Of a stretch of DNA of 18,532 nucleotides, positions 8,220 through 15,437 are shown in pieces; the first letter of the stretch is position 1, and every line of letters begins with the position of its first letter. The position numbers and the translations under genes were made by a program. Source of the DNA: an uncultured Acidobacteriota bacterium (lineage in GTDB: Bacteria > Acidobacteriota > JAAYUB01); NCBI GenBank assembly GCA_937925645.1, contig CALAMB010000089.1:1-18532 (forward strand), in the 5' to 3' direction. The notes beneath the pieces were generated by a model. It was not told the origin of the DNA and searched no databases. It worked only from the letters and a program-made list of their open reading frames with translations.

Positions 8220-9170
8220 TCAGCGGGCGTTGATCTCGGTGATCGCGTACATGCCGTCGCCGACCACGGCGTAGACTTTCAGGAAACGGGCCCGCACCGG
8301 CTTGAAGTCGATCTTCGGCTCGTAGGCCGGGTGCGCGTCGAGGGAGCTCATCGTGTCCATGCCGTCCGGGACGTTCCCGTCATCCTGGCTGACGGCGAAC
8401 AGGCGGGTATACTTCACGCCGTCGACGGAATAGTCCACGATGTAGTCGTCGTTGTTGTCCACCTGGATCATGACGTCAAAGATGGGGCGGATCTTGCCGT
8501 AGTCGATGATGAAATACACTGCCGGATCGGACCAGTGCACGGTTTGGTCGTCCGTCCAGGTGGCCCCCTCCTCGACGATCTTGCCGTCCACCAGCAGGGA
8601 GGGGTTGTTGGCGAAGGTCCCGTAGCCCTTGACCGCCGGCCTGCCGGTGGCGGCTTCAACCGGTGTCCCGAAGGCCTGGATCTCCGCCACGCTGTAGGCG
8701 TCGTCGCCCTCGACGGCCTGCAGGCGCAGGTACCGGGCGACCACCGGTTTGAAATCGAGAACGGGCACGAAATCCGGATGATCGGCGTCGGAGCTCAGCG
8801 TGTCCATGCCGTTTTCGATTTCGCCGGCATCTGCGGGGATCGTGAATAAGAGGGAGTAATTTCGACCGTCCGCCGAATATTCGAGGCGGTACACGTCGTT
8901 GTTGTCCACCTGGAGCGTGATTTCATTCAACTGAAGCGCCGCGCCCAGGTCCAGCGTGAACGCCACGTCCAAATCGGTCCAGTGCACGCAGCGCGGGTCG
9001 TCCCATGCATCCTCCTGACCGACGAACACGCCGTCCGCCATCAACCTGGCGTCCTGGGAGAAAAGGCCGGATCCCTTTACGGTGACGGGCTTGACGGGCG
9101 GAGCCGCCGCCAGCACCAAGAACGCCAACCCCATGATCATCAGTCCCGACAATCGCAGATGCCTGTTCAT
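8220..9170 (-). CDS. Secreted protein with two tandem discoidin (F5/8 type C)-like domains
   Basis: 316 residues from the ATG at 9170, which has AGGAGG five bases upstream; the longer frame to 9413 would cross a promoter and is rejected. Residues 1 to about 23 form a clear signal peptide (charged start, then GLMIMGLAFLVLAAAPP). The rest is two homologous units of about 140 residues. Both contain a VKG.G.F start, an LQVDNND/IQVDNND strand, YS.DG..Y..LF, GMDT.SS...HP and DFKPV.AR.L. This is the layout of galactose-binding-like beta-sandwiches that bind carbohydrate or other surfaces. No catalytic domain is present, so it is probably a binding or matrix protein, exported to the periplasm or beyond. 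It lies between two propeller-GGDEF genes and downstream of the second one on the same strand, but has its own candidate promoter. The domain call rests on pattern only. Confidence 0.75.
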   Translation of the reverse strand: MNRHLRLSGLMIMGLAFLVLAAAPPVKPVTVKGSGLFSQDARLMADGVFVGQEDAWDDPRCVHWTDLDVAFTLDLGAALQLNEITLQVDNNDVYRLEYSADGRNYSLLFTIPADAGEIENGMDTLSSDADHPDFVPVLDFKPVVARYLRLQAVEGDDAYSVAEIQAFGTPVEAATGRPAVKGYGTFANNPSLLVDGKIVEEGATWTDDQTVHWSDPAVYFIIDYGKIRPIFDVMIQVDNNDDYIVDYSVDGVKYTRLFAVSQDDGNVPDGMDTMSSLDAHPAYEPKIDFKPVRARFLKVYAVVGDGMYAITEINAR

Positions 9171-9201
9171 GGACTCCTCCTGGAGGGAATATGTGCCAGC
9201 T

Positions 9202-9229
9202 ATTATAGCCGGGGATTCGATAACGGAAA
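9202..9229 (-). promoter_or_regulatory. Candidate promoter of the discoidin-like gene
   Basis: The minus strand carries a perfect TATAAT (9207-9202), 31 bases before the ATG at 9170. The -35 region is poor (TTTCCG at a 16-base spacing). A small perfect inverted repeat, GAAAC-loop-GTTTC (9226-9239), overlaps it and could be an operator. This would allow expression independent of the upstream cyclase gene. Confidence 0.45.
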
Positions 9230-9271
9230 CCACAGTTTCGTCCGGTGTCGGGGGGAAAGCGGCCACCGGCC

Positions 9272-12145
9272 TCAAGGCGCGGGCGGCTGATAGTTGGCGG
9301 TGGCGACGCCCGGCGGTCCGACCTTCTTGGCCGCGTACATCAGCGCGTCGGCCTGGGCCAGAACGGCGGGCAGGACGGGCGCGCACATGCCGGGGACGAC
9401 CACGCCGCCGCACGCCGCCGTGACGGTGATGGCGATGCCGTCACCGCTGACGGTGTGGCTCAGCGACGCGATGCGGTGGGCGACCGCATTCACCGCGTCC
9501 GCGGCGGCGCCCGGCAGAAAGATGAGGAATTCGTCCCCGCCGTAGCGGCCCAGAAAATCCCCGTCGCGCAGGCAGCCCTGGATCTTGCCGGCCATCGTGC
9601 GGAGCACGTCGTCGCCCGTGGTGTGGCCCAGCGTGTCGTTGACCGACTTGAACTTGTTCAGGTCCACCAGAATGGAGCCGAATTGGCGATTGCCGCGACC
9701 GGCAGAGCCCGCCGCCTCCTCGAGCCGCTCCATGATCGCGCGGCGGTTCATGAGGCCGGTGAGCGGATCATAGGTGGCCAAATGGGTCAGGCGGCGGTTG
9801 GCGTCCTGGAGTTCCGTGGTCCGCTTGTCCACTTCGACGGTCAGCTCCCGGGTGCGGCGCCGGAGGATAAAGGTGCGCCAGCGATAAACGCCCACCACGG
9901 CGGCCAGGGCCAGCGCCGCCAGCAGCGCCTGGAACCAGGTCGTCAGCCAGAACGGCGGATGAACCGTGATGGGCAGGACCGCGGTCTCGCTCCAGATGCC
10001 CGACTCGTTCACCGCCTGGAGCAGCAGGCGCAGCTTGCCGGAGGGGAGATTGGTGTAGCGCAGCTCGGCGAGCTGGCGGACCGGCAGCCACTCCTCCTCG
10101 AGCCCTTCGAGCCGGGCCCGGTAGCCCACGCGGTTGCGGTTCCGGAACGACAGCACGGCCACCTGAAACGTGATCGACCGTTCGTCCCACGTCAGCTCCA
10201 GCGACTGGGGGAAGTCGACCCGGCGGTCGGTCAGTTCGGCCGATTCCACGACGAGGTTCGGCGGGATGGTATTGGGGTAGTGCCGGTCGGGGTCGTACTG
10301 GGACAGCCCATCGACGGTGCCGATCCAGATCTCGCCGCCGGCGTCGCAATGGAACCCGTACTGGTTGGTTTCGTAGCCCGCCAGGCCGTCCTCGGGAGTG
10401 AAGCTCTCCACGCGGCCGTCGGTGCCGATGCGCGACACCCCGCGGGTGGTGCCCACCCAGATGTTGTGGCGCCGGTCCTCGCCGAAAAAGTAGACGTGGT
10501 GCGACGTCAGGCCGGGCTGGTCGTTGAGGAGCCGCCAGCGGCCGTTGCCGTCCATCACCGCCAGTCCGGCATCGGAACCCACCCAAAGACGGCCGACGCT
10601 ATCCTCAAAAATGCTGTTGATATAGCTTTGCCGCGACAGCGGCGGCCGTTCGGCCAGCTTGACGACGCGTTCGCCATCGCAGAAGAACACGTCGGTTTCC
10701 ACCGTGGCCCAGACCCCGCCGGCCCGGCGGGGACAGAAGTGGGCGCAGAAGGTCAGGGGTTCGCCCGCGGCGGTGGCCGTCCAGGCGCGCCACGCGCCGT
10801 TCACGTCGCGCATGACCAGCCCGCCGGTTTCGCCGCGTCCGCACACCCACAGGCGGTTCTGATGATCGAAGGTGGCATCCCACAATTCCGCCCGCGGCAC
10901 CGGGACCGACGGCGGCATCAGCTGGAGCCGGCGTTGACCGCGCGGGCGGTGAAACAGTGAGGTGTCGGTGAGAATCCACAAACCGCCGTCCGCCTCCGGC
11001 AGTACCTTCCAGACCCACTCGGTGTCCAAACCGTCGGCCAGGCCGATGGTCTCCAGCACCTTCGAATTCGGCCGGACCTGGTAATGGACCGCCCCGTTCA
11101 GCGTGCCCAGCCAGAGGGCGCCGGCCGTGGGGCTGGAGGCGATGCCGAACACGCAGTCGCTGGGCAGGCCCTGCTTCAGGCCGTGATTGCTGAGCGCCAC
11201 GCCGCCCAGGCGGGCCAGGCCGTTGATATCGGTGCCCACCCACACGTTCCCTTCGCGGTCCTCGAAGGTGAAATTCACCACGTTAGACGGCAGGCCCATG
11301 TCGGTGTTCCAGTGCTGGAACGCTTTTTCACCCACCCGGCGGAGGAACAGCGCCGAGTCGCTGGTGCAGATGTACAGCGTGCCCGAGGGGGCGGCGTAAA
11401 TGCGGTAGATGGTGCGGCCGGTGACCTGGCCCGATGCCAGCATCGAATGCCAGCCGGCGGCGTCCTTCAGGAAGGCGCCGCTGGTGCTGGTGCCCAGCCA
11501 GATGCCGTCGCCGGTGACCGCGATGGTCCGGATCTGGTTCCGGGGGCAGGGGATGTCCATCTGCTGATAGCCGCCGCCGGGCTCGTACCGCCACAACCCC
11601 TGGTCGCCGGCGATGAGAATCGCGCCCCGGTCCGAGGCCAGATCGTAGATGATCTGGCGTTCCAGTCCGTCTGGCGCCGGTTCGGCCCGGAATGTATCCT
11701 TGGGCACGCGGTAGGCGCCCTGGTCGGTGCCGATCCAGATGGCGCCGTCGCGGTCCTCCAGCAGGGCGCGGCAGCGCGGTTTTTTCAGGCTTAAATTGGC
11801 GATGGGCGTGAGTCGTTCGCCGCGCATGACCACGGTGCCGCCGGCGGTGGCCACCCAGAGTGTGCCGCGGCTGTCCACGAGCAGTTCCTGGATCCGGCCG
11901 CTGGGCAGGCCGTCGTCGGTGGTGTAGTTGTGGAACCGGCCGCCGTTGTACCGGGCCAGGCCACCCCACGTGCCCACCCAGATGTACCCCCGGTTGTCCT
12001 GCACCATGCTGGCCATCTGCGACTGGGGCAGCCCGTCCCGCAGGGTCTTGACATCGAAGGGGAGCACCTGCGCGCTCGCGCACGTGCTCCCGCCCCACAG
12101 CATCAGCAGGGCGAACCCCAGGCGGCAGAACAGGCGCGTGGTCAT
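9272..12145 (-). CDS. Membrane-bound propeller sensor diguanylate cyclase, paralogue (WxGT repeats, Y_Y_Y, GGDEF)
   Basis: 957 residues from the ATG at 12145, preceded by GGGGAGG with a six-base gap; the frame extending to 12406 would run through the promoter. A signal peptide with likely cleavage after CASA (about residue 25) leads into fourteen blade motifs, from IWVGT through LWVAT, IWIGT, IWLGT and LYICT to IWIGT. These again fit two seven-bladed propellers. A Y_Y_Y domain lies at about 650-730, one membrane helix at about 733-758, a coiled segment next, and a GGDEF domain at about 785-945. The active site GGDEF is at 869-873, with I-site RDGD five residues upstream. Both sites look intact, so it should make c-di-GMP under feedback control. 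Compared with its plus-strand paralogue, its blades have short turns without the inserted loops. It is transcribed divergently from the glycosyltransferase fusion. Confidence 0.93.
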   Translation of the reverse strand: MTTRLFCRLGFALLMLWGGSTCASAQVLPFDVKTLRDGLPQSQMASMVQDNRGYIWVGTWGGLARYNGGRFHNYTTDDGLPSGRIQELLVDSRGTLWVATAGGTVVMRGERLTPIANLSLKKPRCRALLEDRDGAIWIGTDQGAYRVPKDTFRAEPAPDGLERQIIYDLASDRGAILIAGDQGLWRYEPGGGYQQMDIPCPRNQIRTIAVTGDGIWLGTSTSGAFLKDAAGWHSMLASGQVTGRTIYRIYAAPSGTLYICTSDSALFLRRVGEKAFQHWNTDMGLPSNVVNFTFEDREGNVWVGTDINGLARLGGVALSNHGLKQGLPSDCVFGIASSPTAGALWLGTLNGAVHYQVRPNSKVLETIGLADGLDTEWVWKVLPEADGGLWILTDTSLFHRPRGQRRLQLMPPSVPVPRAELWDATFDHQNRLWVCGRGETGGLVMRDVNGAWRAWTATAAGEPLTFCAHFCPRRAGGVWATVETDVFFCDGERVVKLAERPPLSRQSYINSIFEDSVGRLWVGSDAGLAVMDGNGRWRLLNDQPGLTSHHVYFFGEDRRHNIWVGTTRGVSRIGTDGRVESFTPEDGLAGYETNQYGFHCDAGGEIWIGTVDGLSQYDPDRHYPNTIPPNLVVESAELTDRRVDFPQSLELTWDERSITFQVAVLSFRNRNRVGYRARLEGLEEEWLPVRQLAELRYTNLPSGKLRLLLQAVNESGIWSETAVLPITVHPPFWLTTWFQALLAALALAAVVGVYRWRTFILRRRTRELTVEVDKRTTELQDANRRLTHLATYDPLTGLMNRRAIMERLEEAAGSAGRGNRQFGSILVDLNKFKSVNDTLGHTTGDDVLRTMAGKIQGCLRDGDFLGRYGGDEFLIFLPGAAADAVNAVAHRIASLSHTVSGDGIAITVTAACGGVVVPGMCAPVLPAVLAQADALMYAAKKVGPPGVATANYQPPAP

Positions 12146-12234
12146 GGCTGACCTCCCCGGTTTGAACTCGAAGCGGGTCCGGCTGAACCGTCCCGAATAC
12201 GGATGGCGTGGCGGCAAGTTGGCATGACAGGTCC

Positions 12235-12263
12235 ATTGTAGCAAGGCGGCGACGGGTTGGCAA
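12235..12263 (-). promoter_or_regulatory. Sigma70-type promoter of the second propeller-GGDEF gene
   Basis: On the minus strand: -35 TTGCCA (12263-12258), a 17-base spacer, and -10 TACAAT (12240-12235). The predicted transcript start is near 12228, giving a leader of about 83 bases before the ATG at 12145. Confidence 0.72.
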
Positions 12264-12293
12264 AGGTTTGCCCCGCGGGGCGCCAGGGGCGCG

Positions 12294-12322
12294 TTGACAG
12301 GGGGCGGGCGGTTATCTACAAT
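12294..12322 (+). promoter_or_regulatory. Sigma70-type promoter of the membrane-glycosyltransferase fusion gene
   Basis: Consensus -35 TTGACA (12294-12299), a 17-base spacer, and -10 TACAAT (12317-12322): among the best matches in the window. The TTG of the -35 box is also the first in-frame start-like codon of the downstream reading frame, so that codon cannot be the true translation start. It is back-to-back with the promoter at 12235-12263, 30 bases apart. Confidence 0.78.
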
Positions 12323-12371
12323 CAGATGGTTTCCACGCCAGGGTTCCGATTCGGATTCACGGGAGTGCCAG

Positions 12372-14021
12372 TTGGTTGTCGGCGCGGCGAAGACAGAACG
12401 GTTCACCCACTATGGCCGGTACTACCTGTTGGCGGTGCTGGCCGGGGGACTCGTGCTGGCGGCATTGATCCGCCTCGTTCAGCCATTGGCCTGGGACCGA
12501 ATGTCGTGGCGCGTGGCGGGCGGGCTGCTGCTGGCCGCCGCCGCCGGCTTCGTCCTGCGCAGCGCGCGGCGGCGGATTGTTTTCGGGGCTGCCGCCTCGT
12601 GGCAGCAATCCGGCGCGTTCGAAGCCATGATCCAGATTGTTCAGATCGGCAGCCCGTGGATGCCTCTCCGCTCGTTCGAGACGGAATTCCTGGTCCGCGA
12701 ACTGGGCGGCTCCAGCCGGGAGCGGATCCGGCGGTGGCTGACCGCCCGCGACGCGGGGACCTGGGTCACCGTCGCGGCGGGCCTGACGGTGGCGGCCGGA
12801 TTATTCGGATTCGGCTGGGGCGCCGCCATCGGCGGCGCCGCGACCGCGGCGCTGCTCGTCGCGGCGGCGGTCCGGAGCGGAGAACCGGCCGCGGTGATGA
12901 AAAGCGTGCTGTCGGGCCTGGTCTGCTGGGGTGCCGAAGGGTGGCTATTCGTCCACTTCGCCGACGCGGTTCCGGAAACCGCCGTGGCTTGGACGATGTA
13001 TCTCTTCTTCACCGGCCTGGTGGAAGTGTCGCCGGTGCCGCTGGGCATCGGCGTCCTGGAGCTGCCCGCCTTGCTGGCGTGGCCCGGAGTGGGCGCAGCC
13101 CTGCTCCCGCTGATGGCGTTTCACGCCGCCCGCCTGCTGGTGCTGGCGCCGCTGTGCGCGCTGTTCCTGCACCGGTTCAAATTCGCCGCCGGGGACCTGC
13201 TGAGCCCGGCGGTGATTCTGGCCATGCGGCACAGCCAGCGGCCACCCGGCGGCTGGCCGTGGCCGGAGGGCGACGGCGGCGACGGTCCGCTGGTCAGTCT
13301 GGTCATCCCGGCCTACAACGAGGCGGACCGTCTGCCCGCCTTTCTGGACAGCGTGGCGGCGCACATGGCCCGCTGCGGGTACGCCATGGAAGTGGTCGTG
13401 GTGGACGACGGTTCGCGCGATCGCACCGCCGGGATCGTGGCGGAATGGTCGGCGCGGGACGGCCGGTTCCACCTGCTGCGGCAGCCGGCCAACCAGGGAA
13501 AGGGGGCGGCGGTGCGCCGCGGGGTGCTCGAGGCGCGCGGGCGGTACGTCGCGTTCGCCGACGCCGATGGCGCCACGCCGATCGAGGAGCTGGATCGCTT
13601 TCGGCCGGCCATGGCGGCGAACATCGAGGTGATCATCGGCTCGCGGCGGCTGGCGTCGTCGGACGTCCGGCGCGAGCGGGAAGGATTTCGCCAGATGATG
13701 GGCAACGCCTTTTACACCATGGTCAACCTGCTGGCGGTGCCCGGAATCCGCGACACCCAGTGCGGCTTCAAGATGTTCCGGCGCGACGCCGCGCAGCGCC
13801 TCTTCGCGTGGTCCTCGGAGAAGGGGTGGGCGTTCGACGTGGAGATCCTGTACCTGGCCCAGCGGGTGGGCTACGCCATCGAGGAAGTAGCGGTCAACTG
13901 GCGCGCCGTCGAGGGCTCCAAGGTCAGCCCGCTGGCGGATTCCCTGCGCATGTTCGTGGCCGTGTTCCGGATCCGCGCCCGCCAGGCCGGCTTTCTGCGG
14001 CACCGGCAGGCCGGGAGATAA
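12372..14021 (+). CDS. Polytopic membrane domain fused to an ALG5/DPM1-like GT2 glycosyltransferase
   Basis: About 549 residues if started at TTG 12372, which has GGGAG six bases upstream. Earlier in-frame codons overlap the promoter. Residues about 15-265 hold around six to eight hydrophobic helices. The stretch from VEVSPVPLGIGVLELPAL to LCALFLHR resembles the lysylphosphatidylglycerol-synthase TM / UPF0104 flippase-like family (weak call). A GT2 domain occupies about 305-545: LVSLVIPAYNEADRL, VVVVDDGSRDRTAG, the metal-binding DADGAT (397-402), GIRDTQCGFKMF and WAFDVEILYLAQ. These are hallmarks of dolichyl/polyprenyl-phosphate glucosyl- and mannosyltransferases. The likely reaction is transfer of a sugar from a nucleotide donor to a polyprenyl phosphate at the inner membrane, for export and glycan assembly. 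The membrane part may move or anchor the lipid-linked sugar. The stop codon is followed by a hairpin terminator. Confidence 0.87.
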   Translation: MVVGAAKTERFTHYGRYYLLAVLAGGLVLAALIRLVQPLAWDRMSWRVAGGLLLAAAAGFVLRSARRRIVFGAAASWQQSGAFEAMIQIVQIGSPWMPLRSFETEFLVRELGGSSRERIRRWLTARDAGTWVTVAAGLTVAAGLFGFGWGAAIGGAATAALLVAAAVRSGEPAAVMKSVLSGLVCWGAEGWLFVHFADAVPETAVAWTMYLFFTGLVEVSPVPLGIGVLELPALLAWPGVGAALLPLMAFHAARLLVLAPLCALFLHRFKFAAGDLLSPAVILAMRHSQRPPGGWPWPEGDGGDGPLVSLVIPAYNEADRLPAFLDSVAAHMARCGYAMEVVVVDDGSRDRTAGIVAEWSARDGRFHLLRQPANQGKGAAVRRGVLEARGRYVAFADADGATPIEELDRFRPAMAANIEVIIGSRRLASSDVRREREGFRQMMGNAFYTMVNLLAVPGIRDTQCGFKMFRRDAAQRLFAWSSEKGWAFDVEILYLAQRVGYAIEEVAVNWRAVEGSKVSPLADSLRMFVAVFRIRARQAGFLRHRQAGR

Positions 14022-14022
14022 T

Positions 14023-14044
14023 GCGGCCGGTCCGGGCCGGCCGC
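14023..14044 (+). terminator. Hairpin directly after the glycosyltransferase gene
   Basis: A perfect 8-bp all-GC stem (14023-14030 with 14037-14044) has a six-base loop and starts one base after the TAA stop. No U tract follows. It separates the glycosyltransferase gene from the promoter at 14064-14092, which supports a terminator or mRNA-end role. Confidence 0.5.
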
Positions 14045-14063
14045 TGTCCCCGGGTGCCCGGAG

Positions 14064-14092
14064 TTGACGGACCGGCGCGCGTCACCTACAAT
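14064..14092 (+). promoter_or_regulatory. Sigma70-type promoter of the Cys-rich/coiled-coil gene pair
   Basis: -35 TTGACG (14064-14069), a 17-base spacer, and -10 TACAAT (14087-14092). The predicted start near 14099 lies about 29 bases before the ATG at 14128, with the ribosome binding site AGGAG at 14114-14118 in the leader. Confidence 0.75.
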
Positions 14093-14127
14093 ACAGACAA
14101 GGTCCGAGCATTCAGGAGTGCCGCCCC

Positions 14128-14628
14128 ATGGAGCACGACGACGAAAAGGGGATGCTGTTCTATCCCAACCCGCTCGACCGGGACGTGGCCCGGGCCCCCC
14201 GGGTGCTGGTGGTGACCCGTTGCTTCTGCCCCAACGGCCACGACCTGGTGAACCGCCGTGCCAGTTTCAACAACCACCCCGGCATCCTGCTGCGGGTCCG
14301 CGGCCGGAAAGGGGAGGGGCTGGTGGCACTGAGTCCCGTGTTCGGCGAGAAGTGCCGGGTCGCTTTGGACGTCGACCTGGAGGAGGGAGACATCCTCGAG
14401 CTGTTCTGCCCCGTCTGCGGCGTGGCCCTGCCCGTCTACGCCCCGTGCCCATGCGGCGCCCGTCTCATCACCCTGTTCCAGTCACCGCGCGCCGATTACT
14501 CAAACTGCATCGGGATCTGCAACCGGGTGGGGTGTGTCAATGCCGAGGTGAAGCGCGAGGGGGAATTGATTGTGCTCGCCATGCTCGACGGCGACGCGCC
14601 GTCGGATGCCGACGGCAGCCCGGAGTGA
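14128..14628 (+). CDS. Cys-rich putative metal-binding protein of unknown function
   Basis: 166 residues; AGGAG lies nine bases before the ATG. I do not recognise a named family. Visible features are ten Cys in three clusters plus one isolated Cys76. The clusters are CFCPNGH (Cys32, Cys34, His38), CPVC followed by CPCG (Cys94, Cys97, Cys107, Cys109) and CIGICNRVGC (Cys127, Cys131, Cys136). CPNGH with CPVC looks like a zinc-ribbon pair. The region between (about 50-92) is strand-rich and ends with an acidic VDLEEGDILE. There is no signal peptide or membrane segment, so it is probably cytoplasmic. It is the first gene after a strong promoter and is followed 30 bases later by a small coiled-coil gene, suggesting co-expression. 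A zinc- or iron-binding protein is an inference from the Cys spacing; an enzymatic role cannot be assigned. Confidence 0.8.
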   Translation: MEHDDEKGMLFYPNPLDRDVARAPRVLVVTRCFCPNGHDLVNRRASFNNHPGILLRVRGRKGEGLVALSPVFGEKCRVALDVDLEEGDILELFCPVCGVALPVYAPCPCGARLITLFQSPRADYSNCIGICNRVGCVNAEVKREGELIVLAMLDGDAPSDADGSPE

Positions 14629-14658
14629 TTCCATCGAAGTGACAGGGGGAAGCCGCAA

Positions 14659-14892
14659 GTGACGCAGAAGGAAACCCAGGCGGAGCGACTGGCGCGGTTG
14701 CATGCGGTCCTTGAGGAAGTGACGCAGGAAAACGAGCGCCTCGCGGGAGAAGTTGAGGCGCTGCAGGCGGAGACGCAGACCATCCTGGAGCTGCTGGCCG
14801 CCCTGCTGTACGCCCTGCGGGAAGATGAAGACCTGCAGCCGGTGCTCGATGCGGTCGCTGCCGAGCTGTACCGCCGGCAGCAGGTCGATTGA
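14659..14892 (+). CDS. Small coiled-coil protein of unknown function
   Basis: 77 residues from GTG 14659, with a strong purine-rich site (AGGGGGA, 14644-14650) eight bases upstream. The sequence is almost entirely helical, with a heptad-like pattern of Leu/Val/Ala between charged residues (ERLARLHAVLEEVTQENERL, then LLAALLYALREDEDL). It has no Cys, no signal peptide and no long membrane helix. It follows the Cys-rich gene by 30 bases without an obvious promoter of its own, so the two probably form a bicistronic unit. It may act as a small oligomerising partner, but nothing in the sequence shows a function. The start is a little uncertain because GTG is the only good option. Confidence 0.62.
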   Translation: MTQKETQAERLARLHAVLEEVTQENERLAGEVEALQAETQTILELLAALLYALREDEDLQPVLDAVAAELYRRQQVD

Positions 14893-14907
14893 GCGGTTTC
14901 TTCAGCC

Positions 14908-14930
14908 GGCCGCAGGCGGCGAATGCGGCC
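14908..14930. terminator. Possible hairpin between convergent genes
   Basis: A 7-bp perfect stem (14908-14914 with 14924-14930) with a nine-base loop lies 15 bases after the coiled-coil gene stop, in the 91-base gap before the end of the minus-strand chelatase gene. It has no U tract on either strand. Chance formation in GC-rich DNA is possible. Confidence 0.25.
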
Positions 14931-14983
14931 CGCCGGCACGATGAAATGTTCTGGCGGCGGATGTTCGACTTCCGTCCGGCGGG

Positions 14984-15394
14984 TCAGGCGCGGTGCTGCA
15001 GGTCGCGGATGATCTCTTTGAGCATCCTTTGGAAACGCGGGTGCTCCCCCACCGGCGGCAGTATCCGGATGGCGAGCCCGGGGTGGTTCTGCCGGGCGGT
15101 TTCGGCTTGGGCGGGGATGTCTTTGGCGACGTGGCCGCCGCCGGACATGAACAGGGGGAGGATCGCGATGCGCCGGAATCCTTGGCGGTCGGCTTCGGCG
15201 ACCGCGTCGGTGAGCGTCGGCGGCACAAATTCCATGTAAGCCAGCAATGGGGCGGTGCCGTCCCGGGAGTCAACCAGGTCGCGGACCAAATGCTCGAACG
15301 GTTTCCGCCACCGGGGATCGGGGCTGCCGTGCGCCAGTAAAATCAGACACTCGTCTTTGGGCAAGGACCACCCCCACTGTGGATTTCCATCCAT
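14984..15394 (-). CDS. cbiX: CbiX-type sirohydrochlorin chelatase (short, single-domain)
   Basis: 136 residues from ATG 15394. LILLAHGSPDPRW holds the metal-binding His22 and PLFMSGGGHVAKDIP holds His88; MEFVPPTL supplies the conserved Glu55. The length fits the short CbiX/SirB class, which works as a homodimer inserting Co2+ or Fe2+ into sirohydrochlorin for cobalamin or siroheme. The ATG at 15394 has no visible ribosome binding site. TTG 15364, after a GGGGGTGG run, would give an N-terminus (PKDECLILLAHGS) closer to typical family members and may be the true start. It lies 43 bases downstream of sucB on the same strand, so it probably shares that transcript. No other tetrapyrrole genes are present, so the cobalt-versus-iron choice cannot be made. 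Confidence 0.88.
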   Translation of the reverse strand: MDGNPQWGWSLPKDECLILLAHGSPDPRWRKPFEHLVRDLVDSRDGTAPLLAYMEFVPPTLTDAVAEADRQGFRRIAILPLFMSGGGHVAKDIPAQAETARQNHPGLAIRILPPVGEHPRFQRMLKEIIRDLQHRA

Positions 15395-15437
15395 ATACAG
15401 ATGCCGGAACAGCCGGTTTGACGCGAAATGGCGGAAC

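Noticed and set aside
9245..10960. A 571-codon plus-strand frame across the second propeller cyclase
   Set aside because: Antisense shadow in GC-rich DNA; the minus strand carries the WxGT blades and GGDEF domain.
12257..14215. A 652-codon plus-strand frame overlapping the glycosyltransferase gene in another phase
   Set aside because: Arg/Gly/Ala-rich translation; the overlapping frame contains the complete GT2 signature.
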